Source: Burkholderiales bacterium (GTDB lineage Bacteria > Pseudomonadota > Gammaproteobacteria > Burkholderiales > SG8-41). Taken from it: DNA of 64,000 nucleotides. Position numbers and translations under genes: made by a program. Below are positions 1-6,984 of this stretch, piece after piece. Each line of letters starts with the position of its first letter. The stretch's first letter is position 1. Location: NCBI GenBank assembly GCA_020854035.1, contig JADZGE010000078.1, positions 1 through 64,000 of the forward strand, in the 5' to 3' direction. The notes under the pieces are model-generated. The model made no database searches. It worked only from the letters and a program-made list of their open reading frames with translations, and was not told the DNA's origin.

Positions 1-178
1 TCATCGGCTTCCCGCGACTGCCGCGGCATAGCTATCGCCTCGGATTCGCCATTTACCATCGCTGGTCATCCAAACCATGTCTCAGCGCGCATTCAGGTTC
101 AGCAATACGTCTTCGCCACCGAAACCGGCTGCGAAAACCGGAATGTGTCAATGACTTTGAGACACCCTCGTTCAGAAA

Positions 179-1200
179 TTAGTGAGCAATGGGGGGTGTC
201 GTCGTCAGGTCATGGACGCTCTCCTTGGGCTGGGTAATGGGTTTCGGTAAGTTGATGCCGACTACGGTCGGCAACTCCGGTGGCGTAGGCACGCGATGCT
301 TGAAGCGCGCGGGGTTTGCCGCGTAGGCGGCGTGCAGGACCTGCGCGCGCTGTGCCTGCAGCGCGGCCCCCTGCCCGAAGTGCACCGCCGCCGGGGTCAT
401 GAAGCCGATGCCGGAATGGCGATGCTCCTCGTTGTACCAGGTAAAGAATGAACGCAGATGCACCCGTGCATGCTCGAGGCCCTCGAAGCGCTCCGGGAAG
501 TCCGGCCGGTATTTGAGGGTCTTAAACTGCGCCTCCGAGAACGGGTTGTCGTTGGAGACCCGCGGGCGCGAGTAGGAAGCAGCCACCCCAGATCGACGAG
601 CAGCTCGGCAGTGGACTTCGCCCGCATGGGGCTGCCCCGGTCGGAGTGCAGCGTGAGGCTGTCGCGCGACACCCCATGCTTGATGCAGGACTCCTCGATG
701 AGTGCATTCTCCGCCTGCGCCACCAGCCACCCCACGACGTAGCGGCTGAAGATGTCGATGAGGACGTAGAGGTAGAAGTACTGCCACTTCACCGCTCCCC
801 TCAACCGCGTGATGTCCCACGACCACACCTGGTTGGCGGCGGTGGCCACCAGCTCCGGCTTGGCGTGCGGCGGGTGCACGAGCTGATGGCGCCGCTCGCA
901 CACCTGACCTGCCGCAGCCAGGATCCGGTAGAAGGTGCGTACCGAGGCGAGATACACCCCTTCGTCGAGCAGTCGCGCCCAGGCCGTGTAGGGCGTGCAG
1001 TCGGCGAAGCGCGGCCCGTTGAGCACCTCCACGATCGCCTGACGCTCGGGCGCGGCCAGCGCCAGAGGCGGCGCCCTACGCTTGCGGGCTGCCCCGAGCC
1101 GCGGCCGGCGCCGCCGATACCAGGTCGCAGGCGAGGCCCCGAACACCCCCAGCGCGCGGCGCACCGGCAGTGCCGGCACCAGTTCGGCCACCGCGCTCAT
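179..1200 (-). pseudogene. IS3-family transposase OrfB, frameshifted
   Basis: This is the DDE/rve integrase half of the transposase. The first part (from ATG at 1200) carries the HTH-21 region and the catalytic-core motifs WSWDITRLRG (first Asp) and LHSDRGSPM (second Asp). The frame breaks in a run of four C on the plus strand at 586-589. The other frame continues as VAASYSRPRVSNDNPFSEAQ, containing the catalytic Glu, and then KTLKYRPDFPERF to the stop at 179. Adding one G to the run gives 341 codons, which fits an OrfB. The lesion is therefore a one-base deletion, or a homopolymer sequencing error. The start overlaps the orfA stop (ATGA). Confidence 0.9.
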
Positions 1201-1673
1201 GACTCGCTCCCGTTGCTCACGTCCTGTGCTGCTGTCGGAAGCCCCAGCAGCGTGCAGAGCTTTTTTTGGACGTCGATGATCGTGTGTGCCTGCGAGAGCT
1301 CGTGCTCCAGTCGGGCGTTGCGCGCTTCCAGCGCCGCGATACGCTTCTGTTCCGCGCTCAACTTCGCCTTGCGACCGCGCCGGCGTCCCAACGCCTCCAG
1401 CGCTCCCGCGTCGCGCTCGCGCCGCCACACCGCCAGGTGCGAGCTGTACAGCCCCTCGCGACGCAGCAGCGCGCCGACCGCGCCGGGCTCGTTTGCCTGG
1501 TCCGCTTCGGCCAGCACGCCGAGCTTGTATGCCGCGCTGAATTGTCGGCGCTTGGCGACCGCGCGTACCTCCGGGTCCACTTTCATTTCCTCGACCGCGG
1601 CTCGCACAGCCTCCGCGACACCGATCGTCGCCTGCTCGGATGAGATCACTTGCAGCTTCTTCCTCTGTGACAT
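1197..1673 (-). CDS. IS3-family transposase OrfA
   Basis: A protein of 158 residues. Its helix-turn-helix region (about residues 42-85, with RRQFSAAYKLGVLAEAD and LLRREGLYSSHLAVWRRER) binds the IS ends. It is followed by a leucine-zipper-like helix (KRIAALEARNARLEHELSQ) used for multimerisation. Near its end lies an A-AAA-AAG slippery heptamer. Minus-one slippage there enters the orfB frame, which is open upstream of the orfB ATG, so an OrfAB fusion transposase can be made. OrfA itself is intact. In this family OrfA alone acts as a regulator of transposition. Confidence 0.92.
   Translation of the reverse strand: MSQRKKLQVISSEQATIGVAEAVRAAVEEMKVDPEVRAVAKRRQFSAAYKLGVLAEADQANEPGAVGALLRREGLYSSHLAVWRRERDAGALEALGRRRGRKAKLSAEQKRIAALEARNARLEHELSQAHTIIDVQKKLCTLLGLPTAAQDVSNGSES
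1260..1266 (-). promoter_or_regulatory. Programmed -1 frameshift heptamer (A AAA AAG)
   Basis: In the orfA frame the codons read CAA AAA AAG, giving the canonical slippery heptamer A_AAA_AAG. The orfB frame is -1 relative to orfA and is open from here to the orfB start 60 bases downstream, as expected for IS3-family OrfAB production. No downstream stimulatory structure was assessed. Confidence 0.8.
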
Positions 1674-2250
1674 CGTTTACCTACCTTTCGTCAGTAATTT
1701 TACGAAGGTAGGTGTCTCACGTTACATTGACACAAACGGGAACGACCGAGGCTGACCTCAATGTCGAGACTCTAAAGAATCTAGAACAATGGCTGGTTCA
1801 AACGACTCTTCAAAAAGCCCGAGCCAACTACGCGAAGCAGGGGTTTGATCCGAAGACCTTCCAACCCAAGATCAACGTCGGTTCGGTCTACACGCTCGCT
1901 GGAGGAAAAAAGCTGGCGGTGATAAAGATGAGTATGGATGGTCAGGTACGCACGGTCTGGGTTTTAGGATTTCATCGAGGGGAGTTCTTGCGCGTCACGT
2001 GCGTCAGAGGCAGCAATCACGACATCTCTATTTTCTCAGGCGAGTGCGGGCAGAAAATCACTGAAGCGTTTGGTGTGTCGATCAAACCACAAGTTGCGCA
2101 GCAGGAGGTGGTGTCTGGAAACTGGATGCAATACCGCATGACTCGCCGATGCCGGTCGCGGCGACTGGATCCATGTCAGGTAAGCGGCAGTCCATGTGCA
2201 GTAGCTCCGCGTCGGTTCTGGATTGACGACGCGGGATTGAAAGACGCGGC

Positions 2251-2530
2251 GTGAAGCTTGTCTTTCGCCAGCATGCCATCGAGCGCATGTTCGAGCGCGG
2301 TCTGGGTGTCGATGGATGTGGCTGCCGCATTGCGGGGTGGCAGGATAATCGAGGATTATCCGACGGATTTTCCATATGGCAGCGCCCTCTGGCTCGGCCT
2401 GGCAGGAGGCAAACCGCTCCACGTTGTCGCCGCAGATAACGTGGCCGCGGACGAGCGTATCATTGTCACGGTGTACGAACCCGACCCGGCCCTATGGGAG
2501 CCGGATTGGGCTACCAGGAAGAAGCCATGA
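2251..2530 (+). pseudogene. DUF4258 toxin-like protein, +1 frameshift
   Basis: From GTG at 2251 the frame reads MKLVFRQHAIERMFERGLGV and then runs out of frame. The plus-one frame continues as DVAAALRGGRIIEDYPTD, then GKPLHVVAADN and IIVTVYEPDPALWEPD up to the stop at 2530. These blocks match the DUF4258 family: an N-terminal HAxxR-type helix, the IEDYP block, the PLHVVAA block and the VYEPD tail. Removing one G near 2314 (GATGGATGTG to GATGATGTG) gives exactly 92 codons plus stop. The stop overlaps the ATG of the YgiT-type gene. DUF4258 proteins are commonly paired with such zinc-finger antitoxins, so this is probably an inactivated toxin. Confidence 0.85.
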
Positions 2531-2754
2531 AATGCCCTGTTTGCAGGCACGGAGAAACCAGGCCCGGGCGCGCGACCGTCACGCTCGCACGCGGCGATAG
2601 CACCGTGGTGTTCAAGGACGTCCCGGCCGAAGTCTGCGAAAACTGCGGCGAAGCCTTTCATTCCGAGCAGGTAACGCGCGCGCTGTTCGCGCAGGCCGAG
2701 GACGCTGCGCGCGCGGGCGTCGAGGTGGACGTGCGGCGGTACGCTGCTGTGTAA
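2527..2754 (+). CDS. YgiT-type zinc-finger antitoxin-like protein
   Basis: A protein of 75 residues with two CxxC zinc-ligand pairs (MKCPVCRHG at the N-terminus and VCENCGEAFH near residue 40), the MqsA N-terminal fold. The XRE DNA-binding half of full MqsA is absent. The short C-terminus (QVTRALFAQAEDAARAG) is typical of the stand-alone YgiT-type partner of DUF4258 proteins. The ATG overlaps the preceding stop (ATGA), so translation is likely coupled. The upstream toxin is frameshifted, which would leave the antitoxin without a target. Confidence 0.85.
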   Translation: MKCPVCRHGETRPGRATVTLARGDSTVVFKDVPAEVCENCGEAFHSEQVTRALFAQAEDAARAGVEVDVRRYAAV

Positions 2755-2820
2755 GCCGGATCGACTGCCCCGAACCATCGGGTAGCAACTCGGGAGCGTC
2801 TCCTGCGCGCAGGCCGGCCG

Positions 2821-2887
2821 GTCGTTCCGCTCAGACCGAAACGACTTCGCGCCAATGGTGCCCAGATTCATCCCACCCGGCGCGCCA
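2821..2887. repeat. Island dispersed repeat, copy 1 (hairpin plus conserved box)
   Basis: A GTCGTT...AACGAC inverted repeat at 2821-2845 is followed by a conserved tail that includes GGTGCCCAGATTCATCCC and ends in CGGCGCGCCA. A closely matching copy lies at 5274-5334 and a partial one at 8701-8738. This copy sits between the ends of two convergent toxin-antitoxin operons. The origin of the repeat is unknown. Confidence 0.6.
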
Positions 2888-2955
2888 TCAGATTCAGTGA
2901 CGAATGACCGGGTGACGACTGACGGCAGTCGGTCGCGCTCCGACGCGAAGGGTGT

Positions 2956-3381
2956 TCAGGCGCCCGCGCGCGGATCGGCATACCAGTTTTCTACCGTCAA
3001 TCCCGGTATTTGCTGGAAATGCTTGGCGTTGTTGGTCACGACAGCCGCCTTTAGGCTCATCGCATGGGCAGCGATGAGTGTATCGAGAGGCCCGATCGGG
3101 CTGCCTCGGCGTTCAAGTTGATGACGCACCTGGCCGTAGGCAAGAGTCGCGGCTTCATCGAAGGGAGCGACGTGGAACTGAAGCAGAAACCGCAGTAGCT
3201 GCTCCCGCTTCGCCTGCGGCACGGCACTCTTCACCACCATGAACTGCAGCTCGGCGAGTACTATGGATGACAGAACCAACTCGCCGTAGCGCAACCCGTC
3301 CATGCGGCGGGTGATTGATTCGAATCCCCTGCGCTGGTTGATGACGTACGAGCAGGTGTTCGTATCGAACAGGTAGGGCAC
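2956..3381 (-). CDS. vapC: VapC-type PIN-domain RNase toxin
   Basis: A protein of 141 residues starting at GTG. PIN-domain features are visible: LFDTNTCSYVIN near the N-terminus gives the first metal-binding Asp; ELQFMVV carries the conserved Glu of the second helix; PIGPLDTLIAAHAM holds the third acidic residue; and VVTNNAKHFQQIPGLTVENW is the C-terminal block. This family uses Mg-dependent RNase activity and is held in check by VapB. The gene lies 6 bp downstream of the vapB stop in the same operon and appears complete. Confidence 0.93.
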   Translation of the reverse strand: MPYLFDTNTCSYVINQRRGFESITRRMDGLRYGELVLSSIVLAELQFMVVKSAVPQAKREQLLRFLLQFHVAPFDEAATLAYGQVRHQLERRGSPIGPLDTLIAAHAMSLKAAVVTNNAKHFQQIPGLTVENWYADPRAGA

Positions 3382-3387
3382 GAGTTT

Positions 3388-3618
3388 TCAGAAGTCGCGC
3401 TTGTCACGCCTGCGCGGCTGCACGCGGCGGCCGAGCTTTATCGGACCGATTTCTCTGAGCTGTGCCATCAGTCCCTCGAAGCTGTAGCGCATCGGCACGA
3501 GGATCACCATGTCGCCGAATCGTTTCACGATTACCTCGTCCCCTTCGAAGCGGCATTCCTTGGGCAACCGCACCGCTTGGCTGCTGCCGTTCCTGAATAG
3601 TTTTGCCGTGGTTTCCAT
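3388..3618 (-). CDS. vapB: VapB antitoxin (AbrB/SpoVT fold)
   Basis: A protein of 76 residues. The swapped-hairpin DNA-binding motif is clear at the N-terminus (TTAKLFRNGSSQAVRLPKEC, followed by GDEVIVKRFGDMVILVP). The basic C-terminal tail (LGRRVQPRRRDKRDF) is the usual toxin-binding extension. The ATG is preceded by GGAG at good spacing. The gene is first in the vapBC operon and probably autoregulates through the palindrome at 3636-3658. Confidence 0.93.
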   Translation of the reverse strand: METTAKLFRNGSSQAVRLPKECRFEGDEVIVKRFGDMVILVPMRYSFEGLMAQLREIGPIKLGRRVQPRRRDKRDF

Positions 3619-3635
3619 GGGGGCTTCGCTCCAGT

Positions 3636-3658
3636 CCGTATAGATGTAGTATATACGG
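3636..3658 (-). promoter_or_regulatory. vapBC operator/promoter palindrome
   Basis: The inverted repeat CCGTATA (3636-3642) / TATACGG (3652-3658) with a 9-bp spacer lies 18 bp upstream of the vapB start. On the minus strand it contains TATACT, a plausible -10 box, so VapBC binding would block transcription. AbrB-type antitoxins are known to bind such palindromes; the assignment here is by position and symmetry. Confidence 0.65.
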
Positions 3659-3711
3659 CGGACACGCGCGGCTCCAGTGGGCCGTAGGGGTATCGTGGAA
3701 GTCACGGAAGC

Positions 3712-3924
3712 ATGAACATGATCGCGAACGGTCAGGAGTTCAAGGTCACGCTGGACCGCATCGCCCGGTTTAAGGCCCAAGTCGCACACCGCAGGAACAC
3801 CGAGAGCAACCCCGTCAACTATCGTGCGGCGGTAACAGGATCTCTTGCCGAGATCGACCGCATGCAGCTTGAAGTGCGCGAGTATCCGAGCCTTCATCCG
3901 CAAGAGCTGACACCATCCGTCTGA
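3712..3924 (+). CDS. Small conserved-looking protein, unknown function
   Basis: A protein of 70 residues beginning MNMIANGQEFKVTLDRIARF, with a central helix rich in charged residues and a second helix SLAEIDRMQLEVREY. It is preceded by a purine-rich GGAAG. I recall proteins of this pattern as short helical ORFs near toxin-antitoxin genes, often preceding an XRE antitoxin, but I cannot name a family. Here no partner follows; the next bases are non-coding up to the PEP-CTERM gene. It may be the surviving member of a broken pair. Confidence 0.5.
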   Translation: MNMIANGQEFKVTLDRIARFKAQVAHRRNTESNPVNYRAAVTGSLAEIDRMQLEVREYPSLHPQELTPSV

Positions 3925-4267
3925 CCCATTCGAGCCGCCGGATCCGCGCACTGCGCGGTCGCTGCAAACTCAATCGAGCGATGGCGACGCACGTGGCCAG
4001 AAGCGCGTCGCGCGCCCGCTTGCTCGAACCCGGCGAAACCCTCCGTTTTGCGGCATTGCACAACGTCTGGCCCGCGAGTACCAGGGGGATCCCCTTCGTG
4101 AGATTTCCGCGGAAATTGTCGGGAAATTTTACAAACGGGCTCACGATAGGCCCGGGGGGGAGGGGGGGACAACCCCATGATCCAATGTGTATGTCATTGT
4201 CAGGTACGTTTCATGCTTACGGCATCGTGGCACCATCCATTTCAAGAAGTGAATACTGGGGAGGCAC
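3925..4267. other. Intergenic leader of the first PEP-CTERM gene
   Basis: This stretch of 343 bases has no supported gene. It holds the 17-bp motif at 4117-4133 and two adjacent G7 runs (4154-4160 and 4162-4168) on the plus strand that could form a G-quadruplex or act as a terminator-like structure with the following CCCC. Confidence 0.6.
4117..4133 (+). promoter_or_regulatory. Shared 17-bp PEP-CTERM upstream motif, copy 1
   Basis: TGTCGGGAAATTTTACA, 134 bp upstream of the PEP-CTERM start at 4268. Near-identical 17-mers occur at 4981-4997 and 6815-6831. Conserved positions are TGTC at the 5' end and TTTACA at the 3' end with an A/T-rich centre. Its recurrence before both PEP-CTERM genes suggests a regulon element, which is an inference. 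Confidence 0.6.
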
Positions 4268-4918
4268 ATGGGCTATCAAATTCGCAAGTCCGTCACCGGG
4301 TGGGTAATGGCGCTGCTGATGGGGGGCATGGGCTTCGCGGGCGGGGCGAACGCCATCCTTCTCGACCGGGGACCGGACATGGTCTACGACACGGTGCTCG
4401 ATATCACCTGGACGCGGCAAGCCGGTGACGGTGTCGTGCGCGGCTTTGATAGCGCGAATGCCTGGGCGGCCGCGCTGGTACTCGGCGGCTTTGATGACTG
4501 GCGGCTGCCCTACGCGAGTGTCGCCACCGGCGCCGGCCCGACGACGACGGTGTTCAGTTGCGTTACTGCCACCGAAATGGATTGCCGCGACAACGAGATG
4601 GGCTACATGTTCTATTACAACCTGGACGGGGATCTTGGAGACGACAAGACGGGCAATCGGACCGCCGTGGGCGGTGAAATACTCACCGGCATTCGGTCCT
4701 TCTACTGGTCCGGCACGGAGCTTGGTTCCAGCAGCGCGTGGGTCTTCGACTTCGATGGCGGCAGCCAGTGCAACTGCGGCCACGGCGTCAGCAGCTTCGC
4801 GTGGGCTGTTCGTCCGGGCGATGTTGTAGCCGCCGCGCCTGAGCCGGCCAGTCTGCTCCTGCTCGGAGCGGGGATGCTCGGGTTGGGGTGGAGCCGGCGG
4901 CGAGGGCGGCGGCGTTGA
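4268..4918 (+). CDS. PEP-CTERM protein with DUF1566 (C-type-lectin-like) domain
   Basis: A protein of 216 residues. The signal peptide spans about residues 1-29 (VMALLMGGMGFAGGANA). The DUF1566/Lcl-type domain follows: LDITWTRQAG near the start, AWAAALVLGGFDDWRLP, FYWSGTELGSSSAWVFDFD and WAVRPGDV, the motifs shared by this lectin-like fold. The C-terminus is a PEP-CTERM sorting signal (APEPASLLLLGAGMLGLGW plus an Arg cluster), which directs exosortase-dependent processing. GGGGAGG precedes the ATG. A paralogue lies at 6985-7764. No exosortase gene is in the window, so it must be encoded elsewhere. The ligand is unknown. Confidence 0.92.
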   Translation: MGYQIRKSVTGWVMALLMGGMGFAGGANAILLDRGPDMVYDTVLDITWTRQAGDGVVRGFDSANAWAAALVLGGFDDWRLPYASVATGAGPTTTVFSCVTATEMDCRDNEMGYMFYYNLDGDLGDDKTGNRTAVGGEILTGIRSFYWSGTELGSSSAWVFDFDGGSQCNCGHGVSSFAWAVRPGDVVAAAPEPASLLLLGAGMLGLGWSRRRGRRR

Positions 4919-4957
4919 TCATTCGGTCATTCGGGTAATTCGGTCATTTTGGGGGGT

Positions 4958-4977
4958 GCAGGGGGGCTACCCCCTGC
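4958..4977 (+). terminator. GC hairpin downstream of PEP-CTERM gene 1
   Basis: GCAGGGGG - GCTA - CCCCCTGC is a perfect 8-bp stem with a 4-nt loop, 40 bp after the stop at 4918. A T7 run follows at 4988-4994, about 10 bases past the stem, so it could work as an intrinsic terminator, although the T-run is farther away than usual. Confidence 0.55.
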
Positions 4978-4980
4978 GTT

Positions 4981-4997
4981 TGTCGGATTTTTTTACA
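4981..4997 (+). promoter_or_regulatory. Shared 17-bp PEP-CTERM upstream motif, copy 2
   Basis: TGTCGGATTTTTTTACA keeps the TGTCGG start and TTTACA end of the copies at 4117 and 6815. It ends 4 bp before the ATG of the ruined Avd-like gene, much closer than in the PEP-CTERM genes. Part of it is also the T-run after the hairpin, so the match could be partly coincidental. Confidence 0.4.
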
Positions 4998-5001
4998 CTG
5001 G

Positions 5002-5236
5002 ATGGCTCGCTACGAGCATCTGCCGATTTACGAGAAGGCGCTCGATGTTGCCGTGCACTTCGAGTAGGTGGTGGCGGGTTTCAGCCGCTAGCCGAACTGC
5101 GCAACCAGAGCTGCGCGGTGGTGAGCGCGATCGTCAAGGCCAATTCGGGGGCGACGAGCTGCCCGTGCTGCTGGGGTTGCGCGATCGGCTCGAGGAGCTG
5201 ACGCTCGTGGGTGTTCTCCGTCCCACAGGAAAATAG
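5002..5236 (+). pseudogene. Avd-like four-helix-bundle protein remnant
   Basis: From ATG 5002 the frame reads MARYEHLPIYEKALDVAVHF, then a stop at 5065. Further pieces lie in the other two frames: LAELRNQSCAVVSAIVKANS and then DELPVLLGLRDRLEELTLVG, ending at 5236. Read together they match the four-helix-bundle family that includes the Avd accessory protein of diversity-generating retroelements (LPIYxxAxDLAV, the TELRxxSRxVVxAIVxANS block, then PVLxxLRDRLEEL). At least two shifts and one stop are present, and the C-terminal helix is lost. No reverse transcriptase or template repeat was found beside it. Confidence 0.6.
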
Positions 5237-5273
5237 CTCCGGCCTAGAGCTGACCGGCCTTGCGGTGACTGCA

Positions 5274-5334
5274 GTCGTTCCGTATGAACGACCTCGCGCC
5301 ACTGGTGCCCAGATCCATCCCGCCCGGCGCGCCA
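5274..5334. repeat. Island dispersed repeat, copy 2 (hairpin plus conserved box)
   Basis: GTCGTTC - CGTAT - GAACGAC forms a perfect 7-bp hairpin (5274-5292), followed by the conserved tail containing GGTGCCCAGATCCATCCC and CGGCGCGCCA. It lies just downstream of the Avd remnant and adjoins the 3' end of the ruined recombinase. Confidence 0.6.
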
Positions 5335-5338
5335 GAAT

Positions 5339-6223
5339 TCAGGGGCTTACGAGACGCAATCGGGGCCCGTTTCCTTCCTCCCGGACCACCGCCGGACCTT
5401 TTGTCCACAGGGAGTCGGCGTTCGCGACGCGTAACACCGTGCGGTCTCCTCGCGATTCACGACCAGGTTCGCCTGCCTGAGCAACCGCCCGACATCGGCG
5501 CTCGCGTAGTGTCCCGCCATCGAATGATTGGCGTGACCAAGCAGCACCTCGCGGTCTTCGACCGACACACCGGCGGCGCGCAAACGACAAGCATAGGTGT
5601 GAACGCAGATCGTGAATGCGCACCGCTTTCAGTCCTTCCGCCGGGCGCGGTGCCGTTCATCGTGCCAACCCGTTTGCCGCGATGCGCGAATACGCAGATC
5701 GGGTGCTTGCCCCTTCGCGCCTCGATGATCGACCACGCGGCATCGTTCAGTATCACCACGTGCGCACGCCGCGACTTGAACGCCTCGGGTGGAATCACGA
5801 AGATGCTTCGCCCAATCTCCGGAACAGGAGCCTCCCATCTCCACTCCAGTCCGCAGACATTGCTCTCGCGAAGCCCGTATTCACGACCATCTGCGCCAGG
5901 CGGGCCGGCAGCCGCGGGAACAGGCGGTCCTGCTCTTCCCAAGTGATCGGATAAAGCGCCCGTGGCGCTTCGGGCAGCATGGTGATGAGCGGCGGCATCG
6001 TTTCGAGCAAGGGCCGGTCTTGCTCGTCGTGGTGGGACCGCGCGGCGTGGGTGAGGATCGCTCGCACGATCTCGCGGCTCCGATTGATCGTGGTCGCCGT
6101 GACGCCAGACGCTTTACGGTCGGCGATGAACGACTGCAGCGTGCCATCGTGGACTTGATGGATGCCGGGCGCGCCGACGCAAGGCATCGGCAACCGGACG
6201 TGCCACGCAGTCGCTTCGACTGA
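5339..6223 (-). pseudogene. Tyrosine recombinase (phage-type integrase), shattered
   Basis: Fragments in several minus-strand frames add up to one integrase. First come TLQSFIADRKASGVTATTIN and PRALYPITWEEQDRLFPRLP (core-binding region). Next is LRESNVCGLEWRW, carrying the first catalytic Arg, and then FVIPPEAFKSRRAHVVILND. Then comes IHDLRSH, the HxxR box, followed in another frame by SVEDREVLLGHANHSMAGHY with the catalytic His and the Tyr nucleophile. At least three frameshifts (near 5880, 5640 and 5590) separate the pieces, and the N-terminus is not recovered. It is inactive as written and is probably a relic of the element that delivered this island. Confidence 0.85.
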
Positions 6224-6274
6224 ACGGTTTTTTTGTGAATCGGCGAGACAGGCGCGCCGTGCGCGCCGCGCGCC

Positions 6275-6694
6275 GTGCGCGTCGTCGCTGACACCAACAC
6301 CATCGTCTCCGGGCTGCTCTGGACGGGAGCGTCGCGCGCGCTCCTCGACGCGGCCCGCGACCGCCGTATCTCCCTCTACACCAGCGCAGCGTTACTGGAA
6401 GAACTCGCCCAGGTCCTGCCGCGGGCGAAGTTCGCCAGGCGCGTGGTCGCCTCCAGGATGAGCATCCCGCGGCTCGTGCGCCGCTACGCCCGCCTCGCCC
6501 AGCGCATCGTGCCCGCCGACATCGGCCCGGCAGTGCCCGGCGACCCCGACGACGCCGCCGCCCTCGCCTGAGCTCTTGCCGCCGGCGCCGACCTCATCGT
6601 CTCCGGCGACACCCGAGTGCGAAACCTCAAGCACTACCACGGCATCCGCATCCTCAACGTCGGCCAGGCCCTCGAACTCATCGCCAAACCGTGA
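6275..6694 (+). pseudogene. PIN-family toxin (COG1569-like) with internal TGA
   Basis: From GTG 6275 the frame encodes VVADTNTIVSGLLW (first metal-binding Asp), LYTSAALLEELAQVLPR, and PGDPDDAAALA with the second acidic cluster. A TGA at 6569-6571 interrupts it. The same frame continues without a shift as ALAAGADLIVSGDTRVRNL and LNVGQALELIAKP to the stop at 6692-6694. The family consensus has Cys at the interrupted position, so TGC to TGA is the simplest lesion. No antitoxin gene is visible upstream. The product truncated at residue 98 would lack the third acidic site. Confidence 0.82.
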
Positions 6695-6984
6695 CAGAAA
6701 TTGTTACTCCGACCCCATTTACACCGATTTACCGCCATTTACCCCCTTTTCCGGTAACTCGTTGATTTGGCTCGACGACAGCCCAGTACGCGTCGATCAC
6801 GCGCCGTTACGGCTTGTCAGAAAACTTTACACTCCCCCCGGGGGGGGTGGTACAAGGCCTTGATCATTAGATAGTACTTGGATAGGCACGCTTTGTGCTT
6901 GGTTTGTGCATGGGGATTGCGCTTGCGAGCGTGCGGCGTGGGAGGCGCAATCGGGGGCGGTTCGGTCTGACAGTGAAGGGACCC
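6695..6984. other. Intergenic leader of the second PEP-CTERM gene
   Basis: 290 bases without a supported gene. It contains the 17-bp motif at 6815-6831, directly followed by a C6-G8 self-complementary run (about 6834-6847). Confidence 0.5.
6815..6831 (+). promoter_or_regulatory. Shared 17-bp PEP-CTERM upstream motif, copy 3
   Basis: TGTCAGAAAACTTTACA, 153 bp before the start at 6985, a spacing similar to copy 1 (134 bp). It is also followed by a G/C homopolymer tract, as in copy 1. The shared layout argues for a common promoter architecture. Confidence 0.6.

Larger units (their letters stand above)
144..1734 (-). mobile_element. IS3-family insertion sequence
   Basis: The element is about 1.59 kb. 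It has imperfect terminal inverted repeats that both begin TGTGTCAATG and continue, after a short variable stretch, with GAGACACC (left end from 144, right end ending at 1734). It encodes an overlapping orfA/orfB pair on the minus strand. Flanking octamers AACCGGAA (136-143) and AACGGGAA (1735-1742) differ by one base and look like a target duplication. A duplication of 8 bp is long for IS3-family elements, which usually make 3-5 bp; GGAA alone would be 4 bp. The transposase is probably inactive because orfB carries a frameshift. The IS3 subgroup was not determined. Confidence 0.9.
77..2254 (+). pseudogene. Unknown gene split by an IS3-family element
   Basis: The gene is read as positions 77-143 joined to 1743-2254. 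Removing the IS and one copy of the flanking duplication restores a single frame of 192 codons plus stop, starting MSQRAFRFSNTSSPPKPA and crossing the junction as KTGTTEADLNVETL. The downstream half contains a beta-rich stretch (GSVYTLAGGKKLAVIKM, then VRTVWVLGFHRGEFLRV) that I do not recognise. The last 40 or so residues are Arg-rich and may not belong to the original protein. The stop codon overlaps the GTG of the next gene. No clear ribosome binding site precedes position 77, so the true start may differ. No function is assigned. Confidence 0.6.
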
